A stretch of DNA of 64,000 nucleotides from Litorimonas taeanensis (GCF_003634015.1 NZ_RBII01000001.1:496001-560000), one strand, 5' to 3'. Positions 1 through 10,254 are shown, counted from the stretch's first letter. Made by a program: numbers and translations. The notes: generated by a model from the letters alone, not told the origin.

Positions 1-2
1 AT

Positions 3-605
3 GCGAATGGTGATTTATCCCTTGAATCAGGTGAAAGCTTGCCGTTCATCGTCCGAGCCTTTGCACCGACGAGCGCGCCAAATGGCCAACTCGACATTAT
101 TACGGTGACAGCGGACTTTAACCTTGGCGCAGATACCGTCACAAATGTTGACCGTTCCGAAGTCGTGAACTCTCAGTTGAGAATGACAAAAACGGCCTCA
201 GTTGATGCCAGCTGTGCGGATATTGCAACCGATAACCTTGGCCCTGATGTAGGCTTTACAGGGGCATCTGGTACAGCAGCGCCTGCAGATTGTGTTGTCT
301 GGCAAGTTGTTGCGACGAATACCGGTGTAGATACAATTTCAACGATTGATATCACCGATAGTATTCCGGCTTACTCAACATATGCGGCAGGAACCTTACG
401 TATCTGTGCCGGTAATGCTGGGCAGGGCGTCACAGAAGCCTGTACCTTTACGCAGTTAACGGACGCGGCAGCGGATGATGAAGGCACATATGCCAATCAA
501 GACATCCGTTACACGCTTGGCCAAGGCGCGAATGAGATCATCACAAATGGTGAACTCGCATCTGGTCAAAGTGTGACCGTTCGCTTCTCAAGCATCGTCG
601 AATAG
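3..605 (+). CDS. DUF11-type surface/exoprotein, C-terminal part (5' end outside window)
   Basis: The reading frame is open from the first full codon of the window, so this is the 3' end of a longer gene. The TTG at 39 is only an internal codon. The roughly 200 visible residues show a DUF11-like beta-sandwich: a motif with Cys and VVWQVVATNTG, then ITDSIPAYSTYAAGT, then a closing ASGQSVTVRF strand. The last 110 residues resemble the end of the large exoprotein at 13220-17830 ([12 protein letters not shown], then [10 protein letters not shown]), so the two are probably paralogues with the same architecture. DUF11 proteins are usually secreted or cell-surface and rich in repeats. No membrane anchor or sorting motif is visible in this part. 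The next gene on the same strand is another DUF11 protein. Function is inferred from fold only. Confidence 0.7.
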   Translation, partial: ANGDLSLESGESLPFIVRAFAPTSAPNGQLDIITVTADFNLGADTVTNVDRSEVVNSQLRMTKTASVDASCADIATDNLGPDVGFTGASGTAAPADCVVWQVVATNTGVDTISTIDITDSIPAYSTYAAGTLRICAGNAGQGVTEACTFTQLTDAAADDEGTYANQDIRYTLGQGANEIITNGELASGQSVTVRFSSIVE

Positions 606-628
606 CGAAAAAAACCTCTTAATGCACG

Positions 629-651
629 TTGCGGCGGATTTTTCGCCGCAA
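629..651 (+). terminator. Short GC-rich hairpin after the DUF11 gene, weak terminator candidate
   Basis: Eight-base arms TTGCGGCG and CGCCGCAA enclose a T-rich 7-base loop, 24 bases after the stop codon of the upstream gene. No T run follows the stem on the plus strand, so an intrinsic terminator is not certain. Confidence 0.35.
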
Positions 652-689
652 CACTCTCCGGAAACGAGACCGTTTCATTGGGGAACATA

Positions 690-761
690 TGCACGACGGC
701 GCGATTAAGACGCTGCGGCATGAAGGTTGGTGCATGACAGCGCGATTAAGACGCTGCGGCA
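690..761. repeat. Two imperfect 31-bp direct repeats in the DUF11 intergenic gap
   Basis: Copies at 690-720 and 731-761 are 41 bases apart start to start and differ at two positions. Both carry the core GCGATTAAGACGCTGCGGCA. They lie between two DUF11 genes, just upstream of the ribosome binding region of the 812 gene. They could be a duplicated regulator site or a small tandem duplication. Confidence 0.75.
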
Positions 762-811
762 ATAAATAGATCGTTTCCAACAGAGAAGCGACTTTAGGTG
801 ATAGGTGATGT

Positions 812-3800
812 ATGTCTGGTTTTAAGGCCATTCTGTCCGCATGGGTTATTATAGGAACGTTTTTGGGTTGTAACGCATTTGCTGCAACGCCAGCAGGCTC
901 TATTATTCTTAACCAAGCCACGGCGACGTATTTTGATAATGAACTCGATTCAGGATTTTCTGTCCTATCGACAATAGCCTCAGTACGCGTAAAGCCTAGA
1001 CCAAATTTCGCCTTACTTAACGACGTTGAACTACAGGCAAATGCTGGTGAAACCGTTGTTTTCTCTCATATTATTGAAAATACAGGCAATCAGACAGATC
1101 GTTATTTTGTTGACGCTATGCCCATTCCATCGAACCTACAGCTTCAAGAGGTTCGTTTATTTCATGATATAAACCAAAATGGCGCCGTTGATCCAGAAGA
1201 TCCGCAAATAAGCGAAACGGCTAGCCTTGTGCCAGGCAGCGCAATTTCAATATTATTGTCTGGCGAGGTGCCAACAACGGCCGTTGCGGGACAGGGGTAT
1301 TATGGCTCCATTCGCGCCATTTCTCAGCAAGACCCTAATCTGGTGCAGGTCCGTATGGATGTTGCCCGCATAACGTCTGATGCCGCCTTTCGCGTTTTAA
1401 AATCAGCGATGCCGAATTGCGCCACACCCGTAGGGGAAAATGAGACAATCGAATATAACCTTCGGTTTTTGAACATTAACAAATTACAGTCATCCGTAAT
1501 TGAATACACAATTGACGGCGCTGTTGAGAGAGGTTTCATCATCGAAGATGAGGTGCCAGCTAACACAGTCCTTTTGGAAAATGCCGTTAGTCAAGTCGCG
1601 CCATCAAGTGCAATCATTGTTGTAAGAGATGCCAGTTCTGGACGCCTCAGCGCTTATGAGAACTTTATCGAAAGCGATTTTGTTGAATCAATTGGCATCT
1701 TTATTCCAGAGAGTGCCATGACGTCAGGGCAATCGGGTAATCTGTCATTCAAGGTCAAACCTTCGGAGAATATTACACCTGAAACGGTTGTGACAAATGT
1801 TGTCGCTGTGGATTTTGATCATGATGGCCAGACGGATATTGAGTCTAATCCTGTCTGTAATATGCTAGCGGCTAGCGGAGAGGGCGAAGAAGCAACGATT
1901 GAGTTTTTAGAACCAAATTTAGCTATTCGCAGAGCCGTGGCGCAGGCAAATTCTCAAACAAAAACAGTGCAGTTCGGGCCAAAACATGATGTAAACTCTG
2001 ATTATGAGAATACAGGTCTGTATCGCTTAGAGAACTACCCGAACTATACGGTTGTTGGTGACGGTGTATATTTGCAGGTTCGTTCTTCCAGTTTTAATAA
2101 ATCTTCATCCTTGGCGGACCGCCGCGACGATGACAAATTTATCCGTATTAAAATAGAGTCCAGTAAAACAGGTGATACGTTATATACGCGTGTGTTGGAA
2201 ACAGAACCGAATAGCGGTCTCTTTCGTGTTGAAACGCCATTTCGTCTCTCCCTTACTGAGTTAGGGGCTGGCGGAGACTGCGGCCCCACAACTGAGGATC
2301 AATGCGTCCTTAAAAGCGCTGTCGGTGATGTGATTGGCGCGTCAATATTTGACGAAGGTATTCGCGCGACTTTGACAGCAAAGGCTTCAGTAAATCCTCA
2401 AGGCGTTGTTTTTGATTCTGCTAGTATGGCAAGTGTTTCGGGCGCTGAAGTAAACTTCATCAATGTTGATGGCTCTCCCGCTATTGACGGTCTGAGCGGA
2501 ACCCCGGTGCCGCCACAAGTAACAAACGAAACAGGTTTATTTACAGTGCCTCGATTAGAGGATGGACAATATGCTGTTTCTGTGACCCCGCCTCAGGACT
2601 TTACCTTTCCGTCTCAGGTTGCGCCGTCTATTTTTGCGACGCGGCGCGTGGTGGATAACCGCTCCTATGGATTAAACGGTTATCTGAGCCGTACTGACGG
2701 GACATTTACGGGTGAATTCACAAAGCAAGAGCCGAGTTTTGATATACCGCTGGACCCGAATTTAAAGCAAGGGCAATTGCAACTTCAAAAGCAAGCGTCA
2801 CAAAACACAGCAGTATTTGGGGATTTTGTTGAATATGAGCTTCGCGTCATAAACCGTAATGATGCCGTGCTTTTTGATGTCCGTGTGGATGACGTTATGC
2901 CTCGCGGCTTCACCTATGTCGCAGGATCGGCCACATTAAATGGTGAGCCTCTTGACGTTGTGAGTGGTCAAAACGGATTGCTGCAATTCAATTTAGGGCG
3001 AATGAGCATATCCGAGACTGGCATTGTCAAATATAACCTAAGAGTTGGTCCAGAAGCGCGGCCCGGCGAGTCGACCAATAGAGCGATTGCTTCCGGTCGC
3101 ACCTCTGGTCTGTTGGACTCTGTTTCGGAACAAGCCACCGCAACAATCACCATACGTGATGAAGGCCTCTTTTCCGATAGAGCTTATATTATCGGCTCTG
3201 TCTATGTTGACCGAAATGGTAATGGCGAGAAAGAGGCTGAAGAGTTAGGCATACCTCATGCACGGATATGGTTTGATGACGGAACGTGGGTCGAGACCGA
3301 TATGCGGGGCGATTATTCACTATATGGCATCAAACCGCGAACACACATTGCTCGTCTAGACAATGTTACTATTCCTGAATTTTTGACGCCAAAGTCTCAT
3401 GGTTCTCGTTATGTATCAAAGGGTTGGTCACGGATTGTTGATCTAACGGCTGGTGAGCTTCATCGCGCAAATTTTGCTCTTGAATGTAAAGACGTGAGCA
3501 CATGTTTAGGACGCGAAGCTCTGAGTGCGCTCGTTGCGGAGCGTGCGGAAACCCTTGACCCAAACGCTATATTGGATGCAGCCTTATCATATGAAGGTTT
3601 GATCGGCGAAACTGTTGATAATCGTAATTCGCGCCGCGGAGAACAAGCCGGCGTTGATGGGGATATTTCTGCGGGCCTTATCCGTGGAGCGCGGGCTTCT
3701 GCGCCAATCGGAGGCGCTACGCCGAAAGCTCAGGCGGAAACAGCCCGCGCCCCAATTGATGATGTTGAAACACCTGCGCAGATGACTCCCGAAGCGCTGG

Positions 3801-6800
3801 CCAAGACATTGACTGTAGAGGATGGAAAGTCAGGTAAGTGGTTCTGGCCACAAGCCGAAGAAGGCCTTGATGATGTTATTAGCCGTGATGGTAAGTTTAT
3901 TGTTGCCACGCGAAAGGGTATTTCGCCGACATTGTATATTGATGGCGAAGCCGTTGATAAAAGCAATTTAGGCACGCTCATTGAAAATAAGTCCGCTAAG
4001 TCACAACTCGTGGCTTGGTATGGTTTGAATTTAGAAGCGGGCCACCATGAAATCGAAGTGCGCGGCAAGGACTTTTTTGGGAATACGCGGGTACTGGCGA
4101 AAATGTCAGTGCTTAAACCAGGAAAACCTGAGAGATTAGAGATTATAACGCCTGACACACCGGCCTTTTCTGGTGGAGATGCGATGACCTCTGTAGAAGT
4201 ACATATTCTTGATGCGAAGGGTACGCCCGCAATGGGAACGCATTTTGTTACTTTGTCTATGGATGCTTTTGGTGAGCGTGTGGAATCCCTTATTCTTGAG
4301 CCTGATGTGCAGCCCAAGACACCAGGGCATCAGGTGCGCGTCGTTAACGGCGTAAAACGGCTTTCGTTGAAAGGACCAAAGAAGGCCGGCGAATATCGCG
4401 TAACGGCGAGCAATGGCGGCGAGCTTAAAACAGAACAGACCCTTTCCTTTGTTGAACCTATGCGAGATTTAATGGCTGTTGGTTTAGTTGAGTTGTCAGG
4501 CAAGAAATATAGCCTGTCTGGTCTTGCTGAACCTGCATTAGCTGATGAATTCCCAACAGAGCATGACGTAGATGGGCGGACTTCTTTGTTTTTAAAGGGT
4601 CGTATTAAAGGTGATGCTTTGCTTACCTTTGCTTATGATAGCCAAAAGAGAGAAGATGAAGGTTTGTTTCGGGACATTAACCCAGAGGCCTATTATCCTA
4701 TTTATGGTGATGCGAGTGAAAAAGGTTTCGAAGCCCAGTCGCGCTCGAAAGTCTATGTGCGGGTGAACAAAGGCGGCCTCTCTGCAATGTGGGGTGATTT
4801 CCGTACAGATATTCAGAACGAAGAGTCATTGACGCGGACACGCCGATCTTTGACAGGATTTAATGCGCGCGCCAAAGACGAGAATTGGGTTGGACAGGTT
4901 TTTGCTGCAGAAACATCGGAACAGGTTCGTGTTGTCCGTCTTCGAGGGCGAGGTACGGCTTTGGACTATCAATTGCCAGATGCGCCGATTGTTCGGCACT
5001 CTGAAACCTTGACCATAGAAGTCCGAGACAAGGATGTGCCAGGGCTGTTTGTTTCGGAAACGGTTTTGGGGTTGTATCAAGACTACCGGATTGATGATGA
5101 AACAGGGCGATTGTCTTTGACGGCGCCATTGCCATCATTTGATGAATTTGGAAACCCTGTCTATCTGCGCGCTCGTTATGAAACGCTAGGCGATGGTAAA
5201 GAGGCTTTGACGGCGGGTGTTCGGTTAAATCATGAAACAGAGTCTAGCCGTGTTTGGGCTGGCTTGAATTATGATGAAGAAGGCGAAATCGTTGATAATC
5301 GCCTGACAGCCTCTGTGGGCGCAGAAGTTAGAACTGAAAAAACCCGTATTTGGGCCGAAGTAGGTCATATGGAAACCACACTGATTGATGATACAAAGTC
5401 AAACGGTAATTCAGCTAGATTTGGTATAGAAACCAGTGTCTTAGGCGGTGAACTTAAGGCTGAGGGTGCATTCGCAGAAGATGACTTTGAAAATGCAGAT
5501 GCCCCGATTTTAGCTGGCCGAGTTGAAGGGCGTACGGACTTTACGCGTTCTATTGGCAAGAAGACTAGCCTGAATGCAAAAGCGACACATTCTGAAACAT
5601 TGGAAACAGGAAATGCGCGTTCGACCGCTGTGGCTTTAATGCAAACCCGTCTCGATAATTGGACAATTAGCGCTGGGCCGAAATATGTTCGGTCAAAAAC
5701 GGAGCAGGAGATATCTACTCAGACAAGTGCTGTTTTGCGTGTCGAACATGGTTTGAATATCTTTGGACGTAAAGCCTCTACTTTTATTGAGGGTGAACAA
5801 AATTTGGATGAGTCTAATGCGAGAATAAAAATTGGCGGTGACATGAATGTTCGCGAAGATACCCGTATTTATGCAAGCTATGCACTTGTTGACGAAATTG
5901 ATGATCGCACGATTGTTGATGGTTTGACCGAGTTTAATGATCGTAATGGACAGTCGCGCGTCGTGATAGGTGCCGAAACGTCAATTTTGAAGAATACGAC
6001 CGCTTATGGAGAATGGAGAGTCGCAGATAGTCTAGACGGCCATACGGGCGAGGTCGGATATGGATTGCGATCGAGTTGGGAAATCACAGACGGTATTACT
6101 GTGGCGCCGCAATTTGAATATTCCCAAAATACAGGGACGGATGAAGAGGTTGATACATCTTGGTCATTATCGGCGGCAATTGCGGACCGTAGAAGCGAGA
6201 CAGCCAGAAGAACCCTTCGCGCGGAATTACGAGATACTACAAATTCCACATATTATGGCGCTCGGGCGGCTTGGGCTCAGAGGTTAAATGAGAACGTAAC
6301 CGGCGCAATTAAAGTGGATGGTGCCTATGACCAATCCAAGGATGCTGAGGATCTGACACGGGTAAAAGTGACAGCAGGATTAGCACGCCGCCCGTCGGAA
6401 AGCCGCAGTACTGATTGGTTCGCGCTTTATCAGTTTTTGACGGAAGATGGCCGCGGTACTTCGCGTGATTTGCATCTTATTTCAGCTCACGCTAATCGCG
6501 AGTTTTCTAGTCGTTGGACTTTGTCTGGACGGGCGGCTTCAAAATGGGAGTCCTTCGGAGAGCAGAAGGGATCTACGCAATTACTTGGCTCGCGCTTGAT
6601 ATATAATCACTCAGAAAAATGGGATTTTGAAGCGAATGCTGGCTTAAGAACTTTGGACTGGGGCGATGTTACTCAGACTTCTGCTGGGATTGCTGCTGCG
6701 TTTAAGCCAGAAGATAATGTCCGGGTTAAGCTTGGGTATAATTTTACAGGCTTTGATGATCGTGACCTTGATCCAAAGGGATATAATGCTCATGGCCTAT

Positions 6801-6853
6801 ACTGGAATGTGACTGTAGCGCTTGACGAGAGCTGGTTTGGTTGGCTGCAATAG
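812..6853 (+). CDS. Large DUF11/SdrD-like surface protein with probable C-terminal outer-membrane barrel
   Basis: This is a 2013-residue exported protein. A signal peptide covers about residues 1-25 (ending CNAFAA), followed by the segment AGSIILNQATATYFDN that commonly opens DUF11 proteins. Further in are a DUF11 repeat around residues 650-780 (LQLQKQASQNTAVFGDFVEYELRV) and an SdrD B-like or carboxypeptidase-regulatory module near 790-860 (GSVYVDRNGNGEKEAEELG). Calcium-type loops such as DINQNGAVDPED occur near the N-terminus. From about residue 1215 to the end the sequence is a long series of alternating amphipathic strands with many Tyr, Trp and Arg (YPIYGDAS, VYVRVNKGGLSAMWGDF). This looks like an outer-membrane beta-barrel of some 600-800 residues. 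Start chosen at ATG 812, with AGGTGAT upstream. It may anchor or export the neighbouring DUF11 exoproteins, but that is inference. Domain content is fairly sure, function is not. Confidence 0.8.
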   Translation: MSGFKAILSAWVIIGTFLGCNAFAATPAGSIILNQATATYFDNELDSGFSVLSTIASVRVKPRPNFALLNDVELQANAGETVVFSHIIENTGNQTDRYFVDAMPIPSNLQLQEVRLFHDINQNGAVDPEDPQISETASLVPGSAISILLSGEVPTTAVAGQGYYGSIRAISQQDPNLVQVRMDVARITSDAAFRVLKSAMPNCATPVGENETIEYNLRFLNINKLQSSVIEYTIDGAVERGFIIEDEVPANTVLLENAVSQVAPSSAIIVVRDASSGRLSAYENFIESDFVESIGIFIPESAMTSGQSGNLSFKVKPSENITPETVVTNVVAVDFDHDGQTDIESNPVCNMLAASGEGEEATIEFLEPNLAIRRAVAQANSQTKTVQFGPKHDVNSDYENTGLYRLENYPNYTVVGDGVYLQVRSSSFNKSSSLADRRDDDKFIRIKIESSKTGDTLYTRVLETEPNSGLFRVETPFRLSLTELGAGGDCGPTTEDQCVLKSAVGDVIGASIFDEGIRATLTAKASVNPQGVVFDSASMASVSGAEVNFINVDGSPAIDGLSGTPVPPQVTNETGLFTVPRLEDGQYAVSVTPPQDFTFPSQVAPSIFATRRVVDNRSYGLNGYLSRTDGTFTGEFTKQEPSFDIPLDPNLKQGQLQLQKQASQNTAVFGDFVEYELRVINRNDAVLFDVRVDDVMPRGFTYVAGSATLNGEPLDVVSGQNGLLQFNLGRMSISETGIVKYNLRVGPEARPGESTNRAIASGRTSGLLDSVSEQATATITIRDEGLFSDRAYIIGSVYVDRNGNGEKEAEELGIPHARIWFDDGTWVETDMRGDYSLYGIKPRTHIARLDNVTIPEFLTPKSHGSRYVSKGWSRIVDLTAGELHRANFALECKDVSTCLGREALSALVAERAETLDPNAILDAALSYEGLIGETVDNRNSRRGEQAGVDGDISAGLIRGARASAPIGGATPKAQAETARAPIDDVETPAQMTPEALAKTLTVEDGKSGKWFWPQAEEGLDDVISRDGKFIVATRKGISPTLYIDGEAVDKSNLGTLIENKSAKSQLVAWYGLNLEAGHHEIEVRGKDFFGNTRVLAKMSVLKPGKPERLEIITPDTPAFSGGDAMTSVEVHILDAKGTPAMGTHFVTLSMDAFGERVESLILEPDVQPKTPGHQVRVVNGVKRLSLKGPKKAGEYRVTASNGGELKTEQTLSFVEPMRDLMAVGLVELSGKKYSLSGLAEPALADEFPTEHDVDGRTSLFLKGRIKGDALLTFAYDSQKREDEGLFRDINPEAYYPIYGDASEKGFEAQSRSKVYVRVNKGGLSAMWGDFRTDIQNEESLTRTRRSLTGFNARAKDENWVGQVFAAETSEQVRVVRLRGRGTALDYQLPDAPIVRHSETLTIEVRDKDVPGLFVSETVLGLYQDYRIDDETGRLSLTAPLPSFDEFGNPVYLRARYETLGDGKEALTAGVRLNHETESSRVWAGLNYDEEGEIVDNRLTASVGAEVRTEKTRIWAEVGHMETTLIDDTKSNGNSARFGIETSVLGGELKAEGAFAEDDFENADAPILAGRVEGRTDFTRSIGKKTSLNAKATHSETLETGNARSTAVALMQTRLDNWTISAGPKYVRSKTEQEISTQTSAVLRVEHGLNIFGRKASTFIEGEQNLDESNARIKIGGDMNVREDTRIYASYALVDEIDDRTIVDGLTEFNDRNGQSRVVIGAETSILKNTTAYGEWRVADSLDGHTGEVGYGLRSSWEITDGITVAPQFEYSQNTGTDEEVDTSWSLSAAIADRRSETARRTLRAELRDTTNSTYYGARAAWAQRLNENVTGAIKVDGAYDQSKDAEDLTRVKVTAGLARRPSESRSTDWFALYQFLTEDGRGTSRDLHLISAHANREFSSRWTLSGRAASKWESFGEQKGSTQLLGSRLIYNHSEKWDFEANAGLRTLDWGDVTQTSAGIAAAFKPEDNVRVKLGYNFTGFDDRDLDPKGYNAHGLYWNVTVALDESWFGWLQ

Positions 6854-6891
6854 AGTGTTTGCAGGCTGATATAAGCTAATTTTAAGGAACG

Positions 6892-9009
6892 CTAAACGAC
6901 GTGAAAGGACACTAATGTTTTTTCCGGCCCTAGACCGGCTAATGGAGAATAAATTTGGACATCCAAGGTGTAAAAACCTTTGGGAAGGGATGTATAATAT
7001 ATATCTGAGATTTGTCGAAAGACAGACCAATCATCCTCATATCCATTTAACTTGATACGCATGAGGCATTCTGATTCATCTGCATACCAATGTGTGCTAA
7101 CGGATACAACGAGGTGCCAATCTCCAGTTGGAACATAGTAAACGTCATCTTTCAGTTCGGGTGTTGCGCTGTACCACTTTACGTTTTTGCACTTTGCGGT
7201 GGGTTGGAAACTCGGCGGCGGTAAGCTTCTTGTGTCGATAGAGTTCACGCCATTTGTCGTGCCGCATAAAATATTGCTGTCATCAAGCACTAAAACAGAC
7301 CGACTTGTTGAAAACTCCCATGGCGTTTGGCTTGAAGCGCCTACCAATTTTCTAATAAATTTTCCAGTTGCAGCTTCGTAAAGAACTAGGCCATTTGATG
7401 TGCCCGCGATTAATTGGCTGGAGCCGAGTAAATTTAAACTCCACGCCGCAACGATCTCATCTGTTTCAACAATTATTTTTGCATCTTGATTGATAGGTTT
7501 CGCGGAAATGAAATTATCATGAGCGATAAAGAGCGTATCCTCATTATTTGAGGTTATACTATAGACGTTCTCTTTTTTAGACAGACTGCCACCATGAATT
7601 TGATGGAGTATATCACCGGTTAATTGCCACAAACCATTGCCGAGCGTCGCGATGAAGAGGCTGCCATCGGGGTGGTTGTATAGTGAGTAAATATAACCGA
7701 GCCGCTCTCCATTTGGCTGAAGAATTTCTTCGGCTCCACTGGCCGTATTTCTGGCGAGGCCGAGAATAGAACCAACATACAGAGTGTTATTATTGAGTGC
7801 TAAACATCGACAAGGCGAAGCATAAATTTCGGATGACTCATGTTTATAAGGAATGTTGAATTGTGGGTTTACTACACAGTAAAGGCCGCTTTGTGTTGCT
7901 GACCAAATTTTCCCAAAATTATCAACCAGGCAGTCCCATGTTTTAATGCCATCAAGCGTAAAGTTCCCGTCTGGTAAACGTAAGCCAAATGTCCCGCCGA
8001 CTAAGGGGCCTTTTGGGGTTTCTGTAATGCAATAACCATCTTTTACCCCTGGCACGATGTTGGTTTTATAAACATGCCTTAAGCGGCTGATGCGGCAAAG
8101 CGCTGCATTATCGGTTGAGAGCCAAATATTGTCATCTTTATCATGATTTATGCATCTTACATAAAGGTCGGAAACCATGAGTTCTGGGGCCGTACCTTCC
8201 GAGTTTGAAAGTTCGTATTTCAACAAACGTCCATTGCAGCCAACCCATATCGCAGAACTAATTTGACATAAGGCCGTCACGACATCGCCTGTGCAGGCCG
8301 TAAATAAGGGGAAGCCTTGTGCGTTTAATAAGGTGAAACCTGTTTTGCCGCTTACTAAAATATTGTGGTTTTGCGTCAGATATAAATTTAGTGGCTGGCC
8401 GACAGTTTTGGGGAGAGTGATGGATTGCCGCGCAGGTGAATTTTGCGGAATGTCGATAAGCCCCTTAGAGGCACTAATCGCCCATATTACACCATTGCTC
8501 AGCTGAATAACGGATTTTATTGCTTCGTTCTTTAAAAGAGGGTCGTCAAACAAACGCGTGGGGCTATCTCCAATTTTCTCAAATAGACCATTTGTTCCGC
8601 CAAAAAGAGCTCTGTCACCATTTATGGTGAGGCATTCAATACGGCCGACCTCGTCAAAACAGAGAGAGCGAGGGCTTTTCTCACTTATATCTAGAACTTC
8701 GATGCCTAGATTTGAACCGAGCCATAACCGATTTTTATAATCCACGCCTATAGTGTGGAGCACATGGTTCTTTAACTCGCCATTTAATCCGAATGTATCG
8801 ATAATTACGCCATCATAACAAGCAAGACCCACAGACATAAGGCACCAAATACGTCCGTCTTTGGAAGTCGTACTCTTGAAAATTTGTGTGGCTTTTAACC
8901 CGTGCTTATAACCAAAATGTTCAACAGAGTTTTGTTCTGTTCCTACGGGGAGGCCTACGAATTTTTCGTCTGAATTGGGATTAATATTGAAATATTGGGC
9001 GAGTGGCAT
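6892..9009 (-). CDS. Beta-propeller (Reg_prop) sensor-like protein with Y_Y_Y domain, no kinase
   Basis: This is a protein of about 705 residues built of repeated blades with signatures such as DGRIWCLM, NRLWLGSNLGIEVLD, DNIWLSTDN and GKIWSATQSGLYC. It resembles the two-component-regulator propeller repeats of hybrid sensors. The last 75 residues form a Y_Y_Y-like sandwich (LNGYEDDWSV, then LPKGFYTLDVQIYSP). In the usual hybrid sensors this is followed by a membrane segment and histidine kinase. Here the protein stops, and I see no signal peptide or transmembrane segment, so it may stay in the cytoplasm. ATG at 9009 lies one base after the stop of the AraC gene; an upstream TTG at 9021 would overlap that gene. 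The coupling suggests the two products work together, perhaps with the propeller as sensor or co-regulator. Function unproven. Confidence 0.75.
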   Translation of the reverse strand: MPLAQYFNINPNSDEKFVGLPVGTEQNSVEHFGYKHGLKATQIFKSTTSKDGRIWCLMSVGLACYDGVIIDTFGLNGELKNHVLHTIGVDYKNRLWLGSNLGIEVLDISEKSPRSLCFDEVGRIECLTINGDRALFGGTNGLFEKIGDSPTRLFDDPLLKNEAIKSVIQLSNGVIWAISASKGLIDIPQNSPARQSITLPKTVGQPLNLYLTQNHNILVSGKTGFTLLNAQGFPLFTACTGDVVTALCQISSAIWVGCNGRLLKYELSNSEGTAPELMVSDLYVRCINHDKDDNIWLSTDNAALCRISRLRHVYKTNIVPGVKDGYCITETPKGPLVGGTFGLRLPDGNFTLDGIKTWDCLVDNFGKIWSATQSGLYCVVNPQFNIPYKHESSEIYASPCRCLALNNNTLYVGSILGLARNTASGAEEILQPNGERLGYIYSLYNHPDGSLFIATLGNGLWQLTGDILHQIHGGSLSKKENVYSITSNNEDTLFIAHDNFISAKPINQDAKIIVETDEIVAAWSLNLLGSSQLIAGTSNGLVLYEAATGKFIRKLVGASSQTPWEFSTSRSVLVLDDSNILCGTTNGVNSIDTRSLPPPSFQPTAKCKNVKWYSATPELKDDVYYVPTGDWHLVVSVSTHWYADESECLMRIKLNGYEDDWSVFRQISDIYYTSLPKGFYTLDVQIYSPLAGLGPEKTLVSFHVV

Positions 9010-9010
9010 G

Positions 9011-10090
9011 TTAAGAGCCAAGACCCATTTTTCGCCACCGTCTTATGGCGCGGCTATAGCTCGTAATATCATTATACCCTAATTTTTCCGCAATGGCCGC
9101 GCGCGATAAATCGCTCGTTTGAGTTAGTTCTTGTGATCTATGAAACAAGGCTGTGTCAGAGAGGTCTCTGAAAGAGGTTCCGGCTAGGTTCAGTTTTCGT
9201 GTTAAGCTGCGGCGAGAGGTATGAAAGGCTTCACTGACATCATCTACTGTTGGTCTGCCACTCGGGTAAGATCGTAGAAAACGCTCTACTTTTTCAATGA
9301 GCGTGTTTGTATTTTGTGGAAACGCGTTGGCAGGAATGTCTTCGGATGACAATTCCATAATGGCCTGAGCGTATCGCGTTGGATCTGACGTAGGGGAGGG
9401 TCGGTCAAGATGAATATTAGGAATGGCAAAAGCGTTATAATCTTGACCAAACTTTACTTTGGATAGGAACGTTTTTGCATAGGCGTCAGAATAGCTGGGC
9501 TCTGGATGTTTCAGCCAAAGCTCAGCTTCGTTTGAGTATGGTCCCATGAAACTCCGCCCCAAAGGCGTCATAATTAAAGCAAAGACTTCGGCATAAGTTC
9601 GTTGTTCAATTTTCAGCCTCTCTATAGTTTCAGGGGGGGCGTTTGGGGCAGTCGGAGGGCTGATAAATTCAAAAGAGAGTAAAAGTTTGCTTTTGGTTTC
9701 AAAAATTTCGATAAATATTGAAGCCGCGAGTTTGTGGACATATTTTGCTATGGTCATCATAGCGTCTTTAACATTCTGGCTTGAACTGACGGCATCAATA
9801 AGAGGGCCTGTTTGCTCTCGCATGAAATAATCGGGATTTTTTACGAACCAATCTGGGCCATATAAATCGATAAGATTGTGCAAAACTTGTCGCTGTTCAG
9901 CGACAGTTATTTTGCGTGGAGGGGTGTTGATAAAGGCGTAATCAAGAGACGTGTTTTGCGTGATTTTTTCAAACACGCTAGGGGTTTCTCTAAATTTTTG
10001 CAGCAGAAAGTGAGAGAAGTGTCCTGGAGATTCTGCCCTCAATATCGTGTCCATAAATGAATCAGCCTTGATGATCCTTATCAATTTCAT
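9011..10090 (-). CDS. AraC-family transcriptional regulator (Arabinose_bd-like N-terminus)
   Basis: This is a 359-residue protein. The first 200 or so residues resemble the Arabinose_bd-type ligand domain of OruR-like AraC regulators (GPDWFVKNPDYFM, then LLSFEFISPPTAP, then SYSDAYAKTFL for the typical FLxxLxF region). The C-terminal 90 residues form the double helix-turn-helix: PTVDDVSEAFHTSRRSLTRK, then GTSFRDLSDTALFHRS, then AAIAEKLGYNDITSYSRAIR. This is full length for the class. It starts a two-gene unit with the propeller gene (one base between stop and next ATG) and is divergent from the MarR-like gene at 10487. The ligand is unknown. Confidence 0.88.
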   Translation of the reverse strand: MKLIRIIKADSFMDTILRAESPGHFSHFLLQKFRETPSVFEKITQNTSLDYAFINTPPRKITVAEQRQVLHNLIDLYGPDWFVKNPDYFMREQTGPLIDAVSSSQNVKDAMMTIAKYVHKLAASIFIEIFETKSKLLLSFEFISPPTAPNAPPETIERLKIEQRTYAEVFALIMTPLGRSFMGPYSNEAELWLKHPEPSYSDAYAKTFLSKVKFGQDYNAFAIPNIHLDRPSPTSDPTRYAQAIMELSSEDIPANAFPQNTNTLIEKVERFLRSYPSGRPTVDDVSEAFHTSRRSLTRKLNLAGTSFRDLSDTALFHRSQELTQTSDLSRAAIAEKLGYNDITSYSRAIRRWRKMGLGS

Positions 10091-10254
10091 CTTAGATTAG
10101 ATGTTATAAAATATCAAGCATTTATCAGCGTTAGGTTGTTTTTCTTTAAAATTCATTCGCTAGGGTTTGGTAATACAAGTTTACCGCGGCATCCTAGCTG
10201 TTATCGTGGTAATCAGAATAGGTGAAGCTAGCTAAGGGGTTTACGGTCATTATA

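Noticed and set aside
3730-4317. 195-codon open frame on the minus strand
   Set aside because: It lies fully inside the well-supported DUF11/barrel gene and has no domain or ribosome site; a shadow frame.
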